From: Streptomyces avidinii
GTDB lineage: Bacteria; Actinomycetota; Actinomycetes; Streptomycetales; Streptomycetaceae
Assembly: GCF_014650695.1 (NCBI RefSeq)
Contig: NZ_BMVL01000005.1
Coordinates: forward strand, 248,001 to 312,000
Direction: 5' to 3'
DNA: 64,000 nucleotides
Part shown: one piece after another, positions 35,918-44,107 of the stretch
Layout: each line of letters starts with the position of its first letter
Numbering within the stretch: position 1 is the stretch's first letter
Made by a program: the position numbers and the translations under genes
Notes under the pieces: generated by a model
The model's input: only the letters and a program-made list of their open reading frames with translations
What the model was told of the DNA's origin: nothing
Database searches by the model: none

Positions 35918-36696
35918 CTGGCCATACCTGGTCGGACTGTTGCTGCTCGGGGCTGCCGGCGGTGGCGCTTGGTGGCTGTGGAGGACGGACCGTCTTATTC
36001 GGGGCAGTGACCGGCAGTGGCGTCACGAAGACGCGGTTGGGCAGGAGGTGGATGGCTGTCTCACCATCAGGCCCCAGAACTGTGCGGATCGCGTAGTCGG
36101 GAGAGATCTCTTGTGCTCTCAGCTGGAGGGCCCGGTAGCGCTCGGCGAGATCGGGAATTCCACGCAGGAGAGTGTCGCGTTCTGCGCGGGCTTCCGCGAT
36201 CCGGTCGAGGATGTAGTCACCGGATTCTTGGAGGGCGTAGCGGATCAGATCCTGGTGGGCAGCGAACTTCTGGTTCAGCCAGTTCAGCCCCCGCCAGTCG
36301 CGGACGAAAGGGAACTCTTCGCGGAGGTTCTCGAACCAGGCAAGTTCGCCGGGGTTCGGACTGATAGGAACCAGCAAATCCCAGTGATCAGGCTGGTGTC
36401 GTGCCGTGGAGATCAGGGAGCGGATGACCTGTTGCCTGCGGCCCGATGTCATCCGCCCGGTGAACGACTTGGCCTGCCCCGTCGACCTCCTGCGCCCGTG
36501 GCCGCAGCCTCAAGAGCAGCATGGTCACCAGAGCCTCCGAGGCCTTCGGATTTTCCGCCAGCTTCACCCACGGGACGCCCACCACCCACGCCACAGTACG
36601 GGCATGGGAGCGGGTGCTGAAGCGATTTGGCTGAACACGGGCATCGACTGGATCAGGGGGCTGAGCGGCTCTGAGGTCGGACGGTAGGGGGGGCAT
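35829..36696 (-). pseudogene. Inactivated PD-(D/E)XK nuclease gene with internal deletion
   Basis: Two reading frames form one protein. The upstream frame reads NPKASEALVTMLLLRLRPRAQ and EVDGAG; the downstream frame continues with QAKSFTGRMTSGRRQQVIRSL, HWDLLVPISPNPGELAWFE and LNWLNQKFAAHQDLIRYAL. In relatives as I remember them, VDGxGGDGGRD and a beta strand lie between VDG and QAK. Their absence here, with loss of frame around 36470-36482, removes the catalytic aspartate. A one-base insertion in the C4 run at 36477-36480 would also restore frame but not the missing motif. Confidence 0.6.
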
Positions 36697-36735
36697 GAAG
36701 GGTGTAGCCCGTGCATAAGAACGTCGGCGCCGTAT

Positions 36736-36951
36736 TCAGCAGAAGGGCCCGGATCCTGTAGTGGATCCGGGCCCTTCCTCGGGACACAGGCGGTAGACCA
36801 TGGCGCCGGTGTCCCCGGGTACGTCTATGACCACACCTGTGCGGGAGGTTGCGGTGTCGTACGCGAGGTCGCCGAGCAGCGGCCAGCGGGGATCAGGGTC
36901 GTCCGTCTGCTCTCGTACGCGGTCACGGTCAGTGCGACGCGTCGAGGTCAT
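36736..36951 (-). CDS. Small conserved-looking protein, C-terminus replaced by terminator sequence
   Basis: 71 residues. The core RWPLLGDLAYDTATSRTGVVIDV recalls small Streptomyces proteins with a GDLAYD...GVVM motif that often accompany XRE regulator genes. The expected C-terminal segment is missing; instead the last 12 residues are translated from the terminator hairpin. The XRE gene is 57 bp upstream in transcription order. Function unknown. Confidence 0.55.
   Translation of the reverse strand: MTSTRRTDRDRVREQTDDPDPRWPLLGDLAYDTATSRTGVVIDVPGDTGAMVYRLCPEEGPGSTTGSGPFC
36742..36777. terminator. Strong hairpin terminator
   Basis: Perfect 15-bp stem GAAGGGCCCGGATCC with its complement and a 6-base loop. 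It overlaps the last codons of the small gene on the minus strand, which is therefore terminated within or right at its 3' end. Confidence 0.8.
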
Positions 36952-37008
36952 GTAGCGGAACGTATGCGCCCCGCTACGGAGCAATATGAATCCGTGGAAT
37001 GTCCCAGG

Positions 37009-38242
37009 TCAGTCCAGCGAAAATCGTCCGGTCATGCCGCGCAGCCGCTGGCGCGTAGCAGCTCGCTCGGCGTAGATGATCTTCCGCAGAGTCGCGCGTG
37101 CGACAGGGTGATTGCGGACCAGTTGGGGAGCGATGCGTTCGGCGGTCTCCAGTTCGGTCAGGGCCTGGTCGCGGTTGCCGTCCCACAGCCACGCGCGGGC
37201 AAGGTCCATGTGGTGGTGTCCGAGCCGGGAGTTCGGTAGAACCGTGATGTGTGCGGGGTCCGCTTCGCGGTTGAGCCGGAGCGCCTTCGTCTGATCACTC
37301 ATCTCCAAGGCGGCGCTGACGCCGTGGATGACGACGTTGCCCAGACTGAACGTGACCGAGTGCCGGTCGTGGATCTCGGGTCCGACGTACGAGTTGACCC
37401 GCTCGCCGGCCGTACGGGCGAGCGCGAGCCGCTCATCGGAGCCAGCAGCGTTCCCGCCGCGCGCGGACGAGATGGCGGCCCGCAGGTGCAGGGCGCCCCA
37501 CATACGCAAGGCGAGAGGGTCGCCGGCCTCGTACTCGGCTTCGATGCTGGCGAGCCTTGTCCCCGAGGGCGAGGGCGTCGTCCCAGTCGGCGGACGCCCA
37601 CGTGTCCCACATGCGCATCCACAGCGCCATTGCCGGCATCAGCGGGTCACCTGAGAGCTGCGCGGACCAGGTGGCTCGTTCGCAGGCCATGGCGACCAGC
37701 TCGGGATGTCCGAGGGCATGGGCCGCAGTGTGGGCGAACTTGCAGGCCACCGCATAGATCGCGAATGCCTCTTCGCGTTCGTGGCCGGTGGACGCCTCAG
37801 CGAGGGCTCGGGCCTCGCGCAGCATGTCCGGCAGTTCCTTCAATACGGCTGCGTCCGCCGCAGCGTCACGCAGGCGGAGCAAGCGCTTCATGTCGTGCCA
37901 CAGCACCTCGGACGGCCGAGGGGTGCCGTCAAAGACAGGAGCCAGGTCGTAGCGGCGCAGCTCTCGGATGATGGAGGCCGCAGAGACCTGCCACTTGGTC
38001 TCGGCGCCGCCGCCCGAGTACGGGCGCTCGATCAAGGTGTTCGGATGGCAGTGGAGCGCGGCAGCCACGGCGTTGATCAGACCGGCCCGGTCCAGCTCGA
38101 TCCGGCCCTTCTCCAGCTTGGATACCCACCCCTGGGTCCGCCCCAGCGACGCGGCGAGGTCGGCCTGAGTCATCCCGACCGAGAGCCGCTGACGCCGGAC
38201 CCGCTGCCCGATCCGCTCTTGCTCCTCGATGTACCCGCTCAC
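37009..38242 (-). pseudogene. XRE-family regulator gene broken by a one-base insertion
   Basis: About 410 residues when repaired. The N-terminal HTH is clear (IGQRVRRQRLSVGMTQADLA then SLGRTQGWVSKLEKGRIELD), followed by TPR-like helices (REARALAEASTGHEREEAFA). The frame stops being protein-like after DWDDALALG; an extra C in the run 37561-37564 explains it, since the next frame resumes with RLASIEAEYEAGDPLALRMWG and continues to MTGRFSLD. Such regulators usually pair with small partner genes. If the run is a sequencing error, the gene is intact. GTG start. Confidence 0.72.
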
Positions 38243-38319
38243 ACCCACCACCCCGATCTGCGACCGCTTCTGACGCGACGGTACCGCTGGGGCGCTCCAG
38301 AAGGTGGGCCTTGGCCAAG

Positions 38320-38520
38320 GGATCTCAAGATGCAGAAGCCCGTCGCGACGAGTCGGCGGCTCGCCCTGGGGCGATGTTCGATGATGGAGAACTCCGGTCC
38401 CATCACGTTGGCCCAGGTCAGGTCCGCATGAGCCGGGGCCCATCGCTCGGTCCCCGTGTCGGTGAGGCCGGGGAAGACCTTCGCGAGGGTCTGTGTCACC
38501 TGCTCCTGCGTGATCGTCAC
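38320..38520 (-). pseudogene. Fragment of an aminoglycoside-phosphotransferase-like kinase gene
   Basis: Reading leftward, VTITQEQVTQTLAKVFPGL is followed by ERWAPAHADLTWANVMGP and EFSII, matching the catalytic loop (HADLxxxN) region of APH/choline-kinase-like proteins. Both the upstream lobe and the downstream metal-binding D segment are missing or out of frame. It abuts the CBS fragment on the other strand near 38520. Confidence 0.5.
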
Positions 38521-38528
38521 CGTGTCCA

Positions 38529-38628
38529 CGGGCACACGCTGGTTGGCATCGTCGCCCTGGCCGACATCGCCCGCGCGCTGCCCGACGCGAAAGTCGGCGA
38601 CGTGCTTGAGGCGATCTCCCACAACTGA
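38529..38628 (+). pseudogene. 3' fragment of a CBS-domain gene
   Basis: HTLVGIVALADIARALPDAK followed by VGDVLEAISHN and a stop is the classic end of a CBS-domain protein. Nothing upstream in any frame supplies the preceding CBS motif; the sequence changes directly to the antisense kinase fragment. Confidence 0.55.
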
Positions 38629-38720
38629 CCGGCCCGCGCCCGTACGGATCGTGCGCCTGGGTGCGTGCACCGGGCGGGGGCCGCTTGACGGCGGGGCCCC
38701 GCGCCATGTGCACGCCTGCG

Positions 38721-39074
38721 TTACATGTGCGGCATGTTGTAGTAGCGGGCGAACTGCTCAAGGTAGGACGGGTCACTGCCCTCCTTGGCCTCGTCGAACT
38801 CGGGGGCGTCCTTGATCTGGTCCTTCGTCCGGTCGACGTAGACCTTCTCCTCGACGGTGTCGATCATGCTGATCGTTCCGGCGGGCAGCAGCACATGCTT
38901 GCCGAAGATCCACACGCCGGTGTCGACGACGAGGTAGGAGGCGCCGACCTCCTCGGAGTGCTTACTGATCTTGCCGATGCTGCCGTCCTTGGCCTCGACC
39001 TTGTAGCCGATGATGTCGGTGCCCTGCTGGTGCCCGGTGTCCGGGCGGTAGCCCCAGATGTCGAAATCAGTCAC
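38721..39074 (-). CDS. PRC-barrel domain protein
   Basis: 117 residues. DIIGYKVEAKDGSIGKISKHSEEVGASYLVVDTG is a PRC-barrel beta barrel, followed by VLLPAGTISMIDTVEEKVYVDRTKDQIKDAP and a C-terminal helical tail. These small proteins often act in stress or RNA-processing contexts; the role here is unknown. It looks intact, at the right border of the decayed zone. Confidence 0.88.
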   Translation of the reverse strand: MTDFDIWGYRPDTGHQQGTDIIGYKVEAKDGSIGKISKHSEEVGASYLVVDTGVWIFGKHVLLPAGTISMIDTVEEKVYVDRTKDQIKDAPEFDEAKEGSDPSYLEQFARYYNMPHM

Positions 39075-39874
39075 AGCCGATCCTTCCGCATGGATGTCAC
39101 CTCGGCGTTCGTCACTGAACCTACGGCTGAGGTCGCCGGCCTGCGACTCGGGCCGGTCTTCCGGGGTATCGGTCCGGCGGCCCAGGAATCAGAAGCGGCG
39201 AACGCTGTTGTTGGGCCGAACAAGCGGTCCGGCGTCGGGTGGTCCACGTTGCTGTGGGAACGGGACGGGGCTGGTCAGGAGCAGCTTCGGGACGTGCCTG
39301 CATAGGGCGAACATCGCCGCGCCGAAGGCTTTGCCTACGTTGCACTCGTCCACCCCTTCCGGTTGGACCGAGCTGTCCAGCCTGGCGAAACCACCGGTCG
39401 ACGTGAGCGGGGTCGGCCCATCGTGTCGGCTGTAGCAGGCCGGCGTACCGAGGCGGTCGCAGGAGCGGTTCGTCGTCCTCGCGAGGCGTGGCGTACACCC
39501 GCGCCTGCCGCCGCCCGGACGGCCACAACGCTGCGCTGGCCTTCTCGGTGTCGGAGCCAGCTGGACAGCGCGTGCTGGTGGCAGGCCGGGCGGCGGCGTG
39601 CAGGTGGGGGCGGGATCGGTGCGGGTCCGGGCATCAGAGCGGAGGTGGCCTGCAGCCACTTCAGGTGCCACCTGAGTGCGGACGGCCGCTGCCGCCCGCT
39701 GTTCCTGACCGTGACACCAGGGCAGCGGGCTGACTGCACCCAGTTCCAACCCGTGCGGAGAAGATCTGCCTCCCCGAACTCGGGCCGCCGGCCGGCCGCG
39801 CAAGGCGGGAGCTGCCAGATGCCGACCTCCAGAAGCCGAGCGAACCCTGGCCCTGTCCTTCAAGGCCCGCGCCG
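39075..39874. other. 800 bp without a supportable gene
   Basis: Several overlapping reading frames exist on both strands, but none has family-like sequence, a good ribosome site or consistent codon use. It probably consists of gene remnants between the PRC-barrel gene and the GAF-ANTAR gene. Confidence 0.5.
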
Positions 39875-41431
39875 TCAGGTGCTGTCGCTCAGGACGGTGT
39901 GGGGGTCGAGGGTGCGGTGTAGGAGCTGGTCGGCGATGTCGGTGGGGCGCAGGTTGTGTCTGTCGGCGTAGGCGTGGAGGCGGTTTGCGCCTTCGGCGGG
40001 GGTGATGTCGGCGGTGGCGGCGAGCATGCCACTGGCGGTGTCGAAGATCGCTTTTCCGGCCAGGGCGGTCCGGGTGCGGGTGGTGACGTCCTCGGGTCGC
40101 AGCTGTTGGCGGTCCCAGGACAGGAGGGCGGTGGTGGCGACGTCGGCGAGGGCGCGCAGGAGCGTGCTGTCCGAGGGGGTCAGGGCGGTGGGGTGGCGGG
40201 CGAGGAGGTTGAGCGCGCCGATGGTCTGCCCGCTGTGGTGCAGGGGGAGGGCGTGGGCGCTTTCGTATCCGGCTGCCCGGGCCAGGGGAACGAAGTCGGG
40301 CCAGCGGTCTTGTTGCGACGCAAGCTCCGGGGCGTGGACCGCGCTTCCGGTGCTGAATGCCTCGATGCACGGGCCCTGCTCGACCTCGGACTGCCAGATC
40401 TCGGTGAGTTCCACGGCGTGCTCGGTCGTGATCGCGGAGCGCAGGGCGCCGCGGCCGTTGGCGAGCATGACGCCGGCCGCGTCGATGGAGCTCAGGGAGA
40501 CGCAGTGGTGGACGAGGCGTCCCAGGAGGACGAGCGGATCGACGTTGGCGCCGAGGGTGTCGCTGAGCGCGACGAACGCCTCGGTGAGCTGCTGCTCTCG
40601 GGTGGTGGTCATGCCGGTGTCACCGTTTCCCCGCTCCGGCCCGCGGGTGGGGGCGGGCCTCGTCATGGACCTGATTCTCCCGGCGATCACGTCGAAAGCG
40701 GCTTCGGTCACGGTCTTGCCGTGGGAGAAGGCGTGGGCCCTCAGGCGGGCCGGCGCATCGGGGGGATCGACCCCGAGATGCACCATGATCATTCCAGTGG
40801 CCTGGTGGACCTCCTCACGCTCGGTCTCCGCGTCGTCCAGCCATGATCCGCCGAGGCCGGTCGAGTCGTCCTGGGCCTGGAGGGCGAGCAGGGCGGTAGT
40901 GATCCGGGCGTAGGCGGCGGGGAACGCAGCGGACTGGTCCTCGGGGGAGAGCGGGCCAGCTCCGTCGCGGTAGAGGTCGAGGGTGCCGATCGCGACGGCG
41001 CTGTGGTTCAGCGGCAGCGAGAACACCGCCCGCACGCCCAGTTCGACGGCCTGCTGGGAGAAGACGGGCCAGCGGGCGGCATCCGGCCCGCGGGTGAGGT
41101 CGGCGGCCAGGACAGGGGCGAGGTGGGTGAGCGCGGTGACGCAGGGTCCGTCGCCCAGGGTGTACTGGGCTTCGGCGAGGCGGCCGGCCACTTCGTCGCT
41201 CGACCACCACAGGGTGCGGATGTCGGGGTCCTCGCCGGACAGCGACACGGACGCTCCGGTGACGTCCATCAGGTCCACGCAGGCCCCGCACAGGGCTGCG
41301 GGCACGCGTGGTGGCCGGCCACGCCGTCGACCGCACCGCCGAACAGGCTGTGCAGCCTGCCCTCCTTCCCGTCCAAGAGGGAGGGGAGCGCTGCCCCCGG
41401 CAGGCACGTGGTCGGGGTGGACAGGATCCAC
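39875..41431 (-). CDS. GAF-ANTAR-GAF-ANTAR fusion regulator
   Basis: 518 residues. A GAF domain (about residues 45-195), an ANTAR domain (REEVHQATGMIMVHLGVDPP, AHAFSHGKTVTEAAFDVIAG), a linker, then from MTTTREQQLTEAF (about residue 273) a second GAF and a second ANTAR (TALAGKAIFDTASGMLAATA). ANTAR binds two-hexaloop RNA terminators and prevents termination. Each half matches a complete stand-alone protein, so two adjacent genes appear to have fused through loss of a stop. GTG start behind GGAGGTGAAG. The first ~40 residues are arginine/glycine-rich and unlike other members. Confidence 0.83.
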   Translation of the reverse strand: MDPVHPDHVPAGGSAPLPLGREGGQAAQPVRRCGRRRGRPPRVPAALCGACVDLMDVTGASVSLSGEDPDIRTLWWSSDEVAGRLAEAQYTLGDGPCVTALTHLAPVLAADLTRGPDAARWPVFSQQAVELGVRAVFSLPLNHSAVAIGTLDLYRDGAGPLSPEDQSAAFPAAYARITTALLALQAQDDSTGLGGSWLDDAETEREEVHQATGMIMVHLGVDPPDAPARLRAHAFSHGKTVTEAAFDVIAGRIRSMTRPAPTRGPERGNGDTGMTTTREQQLTEAFVALSDTLGANVDPLVLLGRLVHHCVSLSSIDAAGVMLANGRGALRSAITTEHAVELTEIWQSEVEQGPCIEAFSTGSAVHAPELASQQDRWPDFVPLARAAGYESAHALPLHHSGQTIGALNLLARHPTALTPSDSTLLRALADVATTALLSWDRQQLRPEDVTTRTRTALAGKAIFDTASGMLAATADITPAEGANRLHAYADRHNLRPTDIADQLLHRTLDPHTVLSDST

Positions 41432-41526
41432 GGCGCTTCACCTCCAGTGGCAGCCCGTCACCCCATCCTCCTCCAGCGGGCACAGCGCTTGCACCGTCGA
41501 CCGGGTGAGTGCTGCCCGCCAGGCGG

Positions 41527-41937
41527 TCAGATGGTGTGGCGAGAGGGGTCGGCCCGGTGAGCGAGGCAGATCCCCGTTGAGCGTTGGACGAGCACCCGCG
41601 CCGCGAGCGTGCGCGGGAGCGAACGTCCTTCAGGGGTGGGCGGGAGGCTCACGAGGTGGACGGGCGCAGGATCCGAGTCGCCATCGGCCCGGATTCGGAC
41701 GAGAGAAATCGAGTGTCCAGTGGCCCAGGCTTCCACGACAGGCAGGACGTCTGCGGTGTCGCCTGCAGGGAGGTGCCCAAGATCCAGCAGAAGGCACGCG
41801 ATGCGCGGCGGGAGCAGAGCCAGGGCGCGCGCGAGCCGGAGACGGCAGTCCGCGGCCTGGCCCGCCTGGGGGGCGGGAAACAAGGTCAGTACGGCGTAGG
41901 TGCCCAGGAACCGGCTCCGGGCGAGACAGGAGGTCAC
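41527..41937 (-). CDS. STAS-like hypothetical protein
   Basis: 136 residues. The segment RLARALALLPPRIACLLLDLG, followed by LPAGDTADVLPVVEAWATGH and ISLVRIRADG, has the strand-helix order of anti-sigma-factor antagonists (STAS). The conserved serine/threonine for phosphorylation is not obvious. It lies 95 bp upstream of the GAF-ANTAR gene on the same strand. The GTG start is the last plausible one; the region upstream is arginine-rich and looks non-coding. Confidence 0.5.
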   Translation of the reverse strand: MTSCLARSRFLGTYAVLTLFPAPQAGQAADCRLRLARALALLPPRIACLLLDLGHLPAGDTADVLPVVEAWATGHSISLVRIRADGDSDPAPVHLVSLPPTPEGRSLPRTLAARVLVQRSTGICLAHRADPSRHTI

Positions 41938-42548
41938 GGGGCTTCCCCACCTAGGGGGCGGCAGCCTTGAACGGCAGACCCGCAAGGGCCGCGGTCCGGG
42001 TGCGCGGCGGGCGCCGCGCACATGTCCGGCGCGTGAAGGCCGCGAGGGGAGCCCGTCCGGCAGGCGGGGGCGCCGAAGCCTCGATACGACGGAACCAGGC
42101 TGGTCCATCCCTCCCACCATCCCACGGTTCGGACCGGGCGAACCGGCTTGCCGACCCATGGAACCAGCCGGTCGGGAGAGCGGCACCGGCACGGCGTGCC
42201 GCAGCTGTCCCCGCCGCCGCCGATCCGTACGTGCGTCGCCACGTCCTGAGAAGACCCGGCCCCGCTTCGGACGCCTTCCAGCCGGTAGCCGCCCCGTCAG
42301 CGGCGTCCGCCGCAATGGCTCAGTGCAGCGCATTGGCGGCCGCACCAAGAACTGCAGATGCCACCACAGTGGCTACCCGGTCGACGGCACCGCATTCCCG
42401 GGGCGTGCGGCAGCGCGCAGACCCTGCGCCGTCCGCACTGGCTGCGTCCGCTGCCGGGTCGGCGGATTTCGGCGATTGCCGTCCTGATGACGAGGGCAGC
42501 CACCGCCATGGCGATGCTGAGCAGGTCGCCATGGTGCCTCCGATGCTG
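41938..42548. other. 610 bp without a supportable gene
   Basis: Open frames on both strands are arginine/proline/glycine-rich shadow-type sequence. I see no family motif, hairpin pair or operator worth naming. Confidence 0.5.
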
Positions 42549-43856
42549 TCAGTTGTGCTGAGCAGCGGGTTGGTCTGCCTCGCCGCGCTGGTAGATGTCC
42601 GGGATGCCGTCGGCGTCCGCGTCGACGTTTTCTTCCTCGTACAGGCGCTTGTAGAGGGCGTTGCGGCGGCGCAGCAGTACGGCTGCCAGGACTGCGGCGG
42701 TGACGGAGGCGATGAGGACGGCTGCCTTGACGTGTTCGCCGGTTGCTTGGCCGGGGAAGGCGAGTTCGCCGATGAGGAGGGCGACGGTGAAGCCGATGCC
42801 GGCGAGGACGGACAGGCCCAGGACGTCGGCCCAGGCCAGGTCGGGGTTGAGCTCCGCCTTGGTGAAGCGGGCGGCCAGGTAGGTGCCGAGGAAGATGCCG
42901 ATGACCTTGCCGACGACGAGGCCGATGACGACGCCGAGCGGTTCGGGGCTGGTGAACACCTGCGCCAGGGCGGGCCCGGAGATGCTGACGCCGGCGGCGA
43001 AGAGGGCGAAGAGCGGGACCGCGATTCCGGCGGAGAAGGGGTGCAGCAAGTGCGAGACGCGAGAGGCGGGGGAGGTCTTCTCGCCCTTGTCGCGGGTGGT
43101 GCGCAGGATGAGGCCCATGGCGACGCCGGCGACGGTGGCGTGGACCCCGCCGTGGTACATGAGGGCCCAGATCGCGATGCCGAGGGGTACGTACCACCAC
43201 CAGCCGCGGACCCGGTAGCGCTGGAGGAGGTAGAAGAGGGCGAGTCCGGCGAAGGCTCCGCCGAGGGCCCAGAGGTTCAGGTCGCTGGTGAAGAAGACCG
43301 CGATGATGAGGATGGCGCCGAGGTCGTCGACCACGGCGAGGGTGAGCAGGAAGGCGCGCAGCGCGGCGGGCAGGTGCGTGGAGATGACGGCGAGGACGGC
43401 CAGAGCGAAGGCGATGTCGGTGGCCATCGGCACGGCCCAGCCGTCGAGGCTGCCGCCGCCGAGGCCCGCGGTCATCGCGTACAGGGCGGCCGGTACCGCC
43501 ATGCCGCACACCGCGGCGATGACCGGTAGGGCGGCGGTGGCGGGGGTGCGCAGTTCGCCGACGACCAGTTCCCGCTTCAGCTCGATGCCCGCGACGAGGA
43601 AGAAGACCGCGAGGAGGCCGTCGGCGGTCCAGTGGCCGACGGAGAGGTCCAGGCCGAGGGCGGGTATGCCGAAGTGGAAGTCGCGTATCGCCTCATAGGC
43701 GCCGCTGAAGGGAGTGTTGGCCCAGATCAGAGCGATCACGGCTGCGGCGAGGAGGACCAGCCCGCCGACGGTCTCGGTGCGTAGGGCGGAGGCGATGGCC
43801 TGGCGCTCGGGCCACGGCATGAGACCGAAGACGATGCGGGGGCGCGGGCTGCTCAT
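42549..43856 (-). CDS. nhaA: Na+/H+ antiporter NhaA
   Basis: 435 residues and about 12 helices. NhaA hallmarks are present: VFFLVAGIELKRELVVGEL, PMATDIAFALAVLAV and the ion-site aspartates in LTLAVVDDLGAILIIAVFF. It exports Na+ or Li+ in exchange for protons at alkaline pH. The C-terminal tail ENVDADADGIPDIYQRGE has a DxDxDG calcium-loop-like motif. ATG 43856 was chosen as the first methionine before the conserved core; a leader element (43898-43933) shared with the CPA1 antiporter gene precedes it. Confidence 0.95.
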   Translation of the reverse strand: MSSPRPRIVFGLMPWPERQAIASALRTETVGGLVLLAAAVIALIWANTPFSGAYEAIRDFHFGIPALGLDLSVGHWTADGLLAVFFLVAGIELKRELVVGELRTPATAALPVIAAVCGMAVPAALYAMTAGLGGGSLDGWAVPMATDIAFALAVLAVISTHLPAALRAFLLTLAVVDDLGAILIIAVFFTSDLNLWALGGAFAGLALFYLLQRYRVRGWWWYVPLGIAIWALMYHGGVHATVAGVAMGLILRTTRDKGEKTSPASRVSHLLHPFSAGIAVPLFALFAAGVSISGPALAQVFTSPEPLGVVIGLVVGKVIGIFLGTYLAARFTKAELNPDLAWADVLGLSVLAGIGFTVALLIGELAFPGQATGEHVKAAVLIASVTAAVLAAVLLRRRNALYKRLYEEENVDADADGIPDIYQRGEADQPAAQHN

Positions 43857-43897
43857 GATGACGGGCCTTCCGGGGCGTCGACTGGAAATGGGCATAC

Positions 43898-43933
43898 GGC
43901 CCCTGGACGCCGACCAGACTTCCCGGCACACCG
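43898..43933 (-). promoter_or_regulatory. Shared leader element before nhaA (possible cation riboswitch)
   Basis: On the minus strand the element reads CGGTGTGCCGGGAAG then TCTGGTCGGCG, followed by a CAGGGG-type motif. Twenty-five of 26 bases equal the element before the CPA1 antiporter gene. GCCG and CGGC can pair around GGAAGTCTGGT. It lies 42 bases before the nhaA start. Confidence 0.6.
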
Positions 43934-44038
43934 CGCGTCCCCAGCGGCGGCTCAGCCACCCCGATTGACGCGTTCTTTACACCCTATGGGAGATGTCCGG
44001 ATCCCGCTAGAGGGGCTCTCACCTGCAAGAAAGCATGC

Positions 44039-44085
44039 GAGCGGGCTCGTACACACCAAGGCGCGAGGTGTGCACGAGCCCGCTC
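44039..44085 (-). terminator. Long hairpin terminator after the alanine:cation symporter
   Basis: GAGCGGGCTCGT pairs with ACGAGCCCGCTC, with an additional inner pairing CACACC/GGTGTG. The minus-strand side continues into GCATGCTTTCTTGC, a short T-rich tail. Confidence 0.75.
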
Positions 44086-44107
44086 AGGAGCCGGGCCGCG
44101 GGGGCGG

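Noticed and set aside
39075..39874. Transposase remnant
   Set aside because: Some frames look vaguely conserved, but I found no DDE motif, terminal inverted repeats or target duplication.
43857..43931. N-terminal extension of NhaA through the leader
   Set aside because: The extension would translate the shared leader element, whose conservation is at RNA level and unlike NhaA protein sequence.
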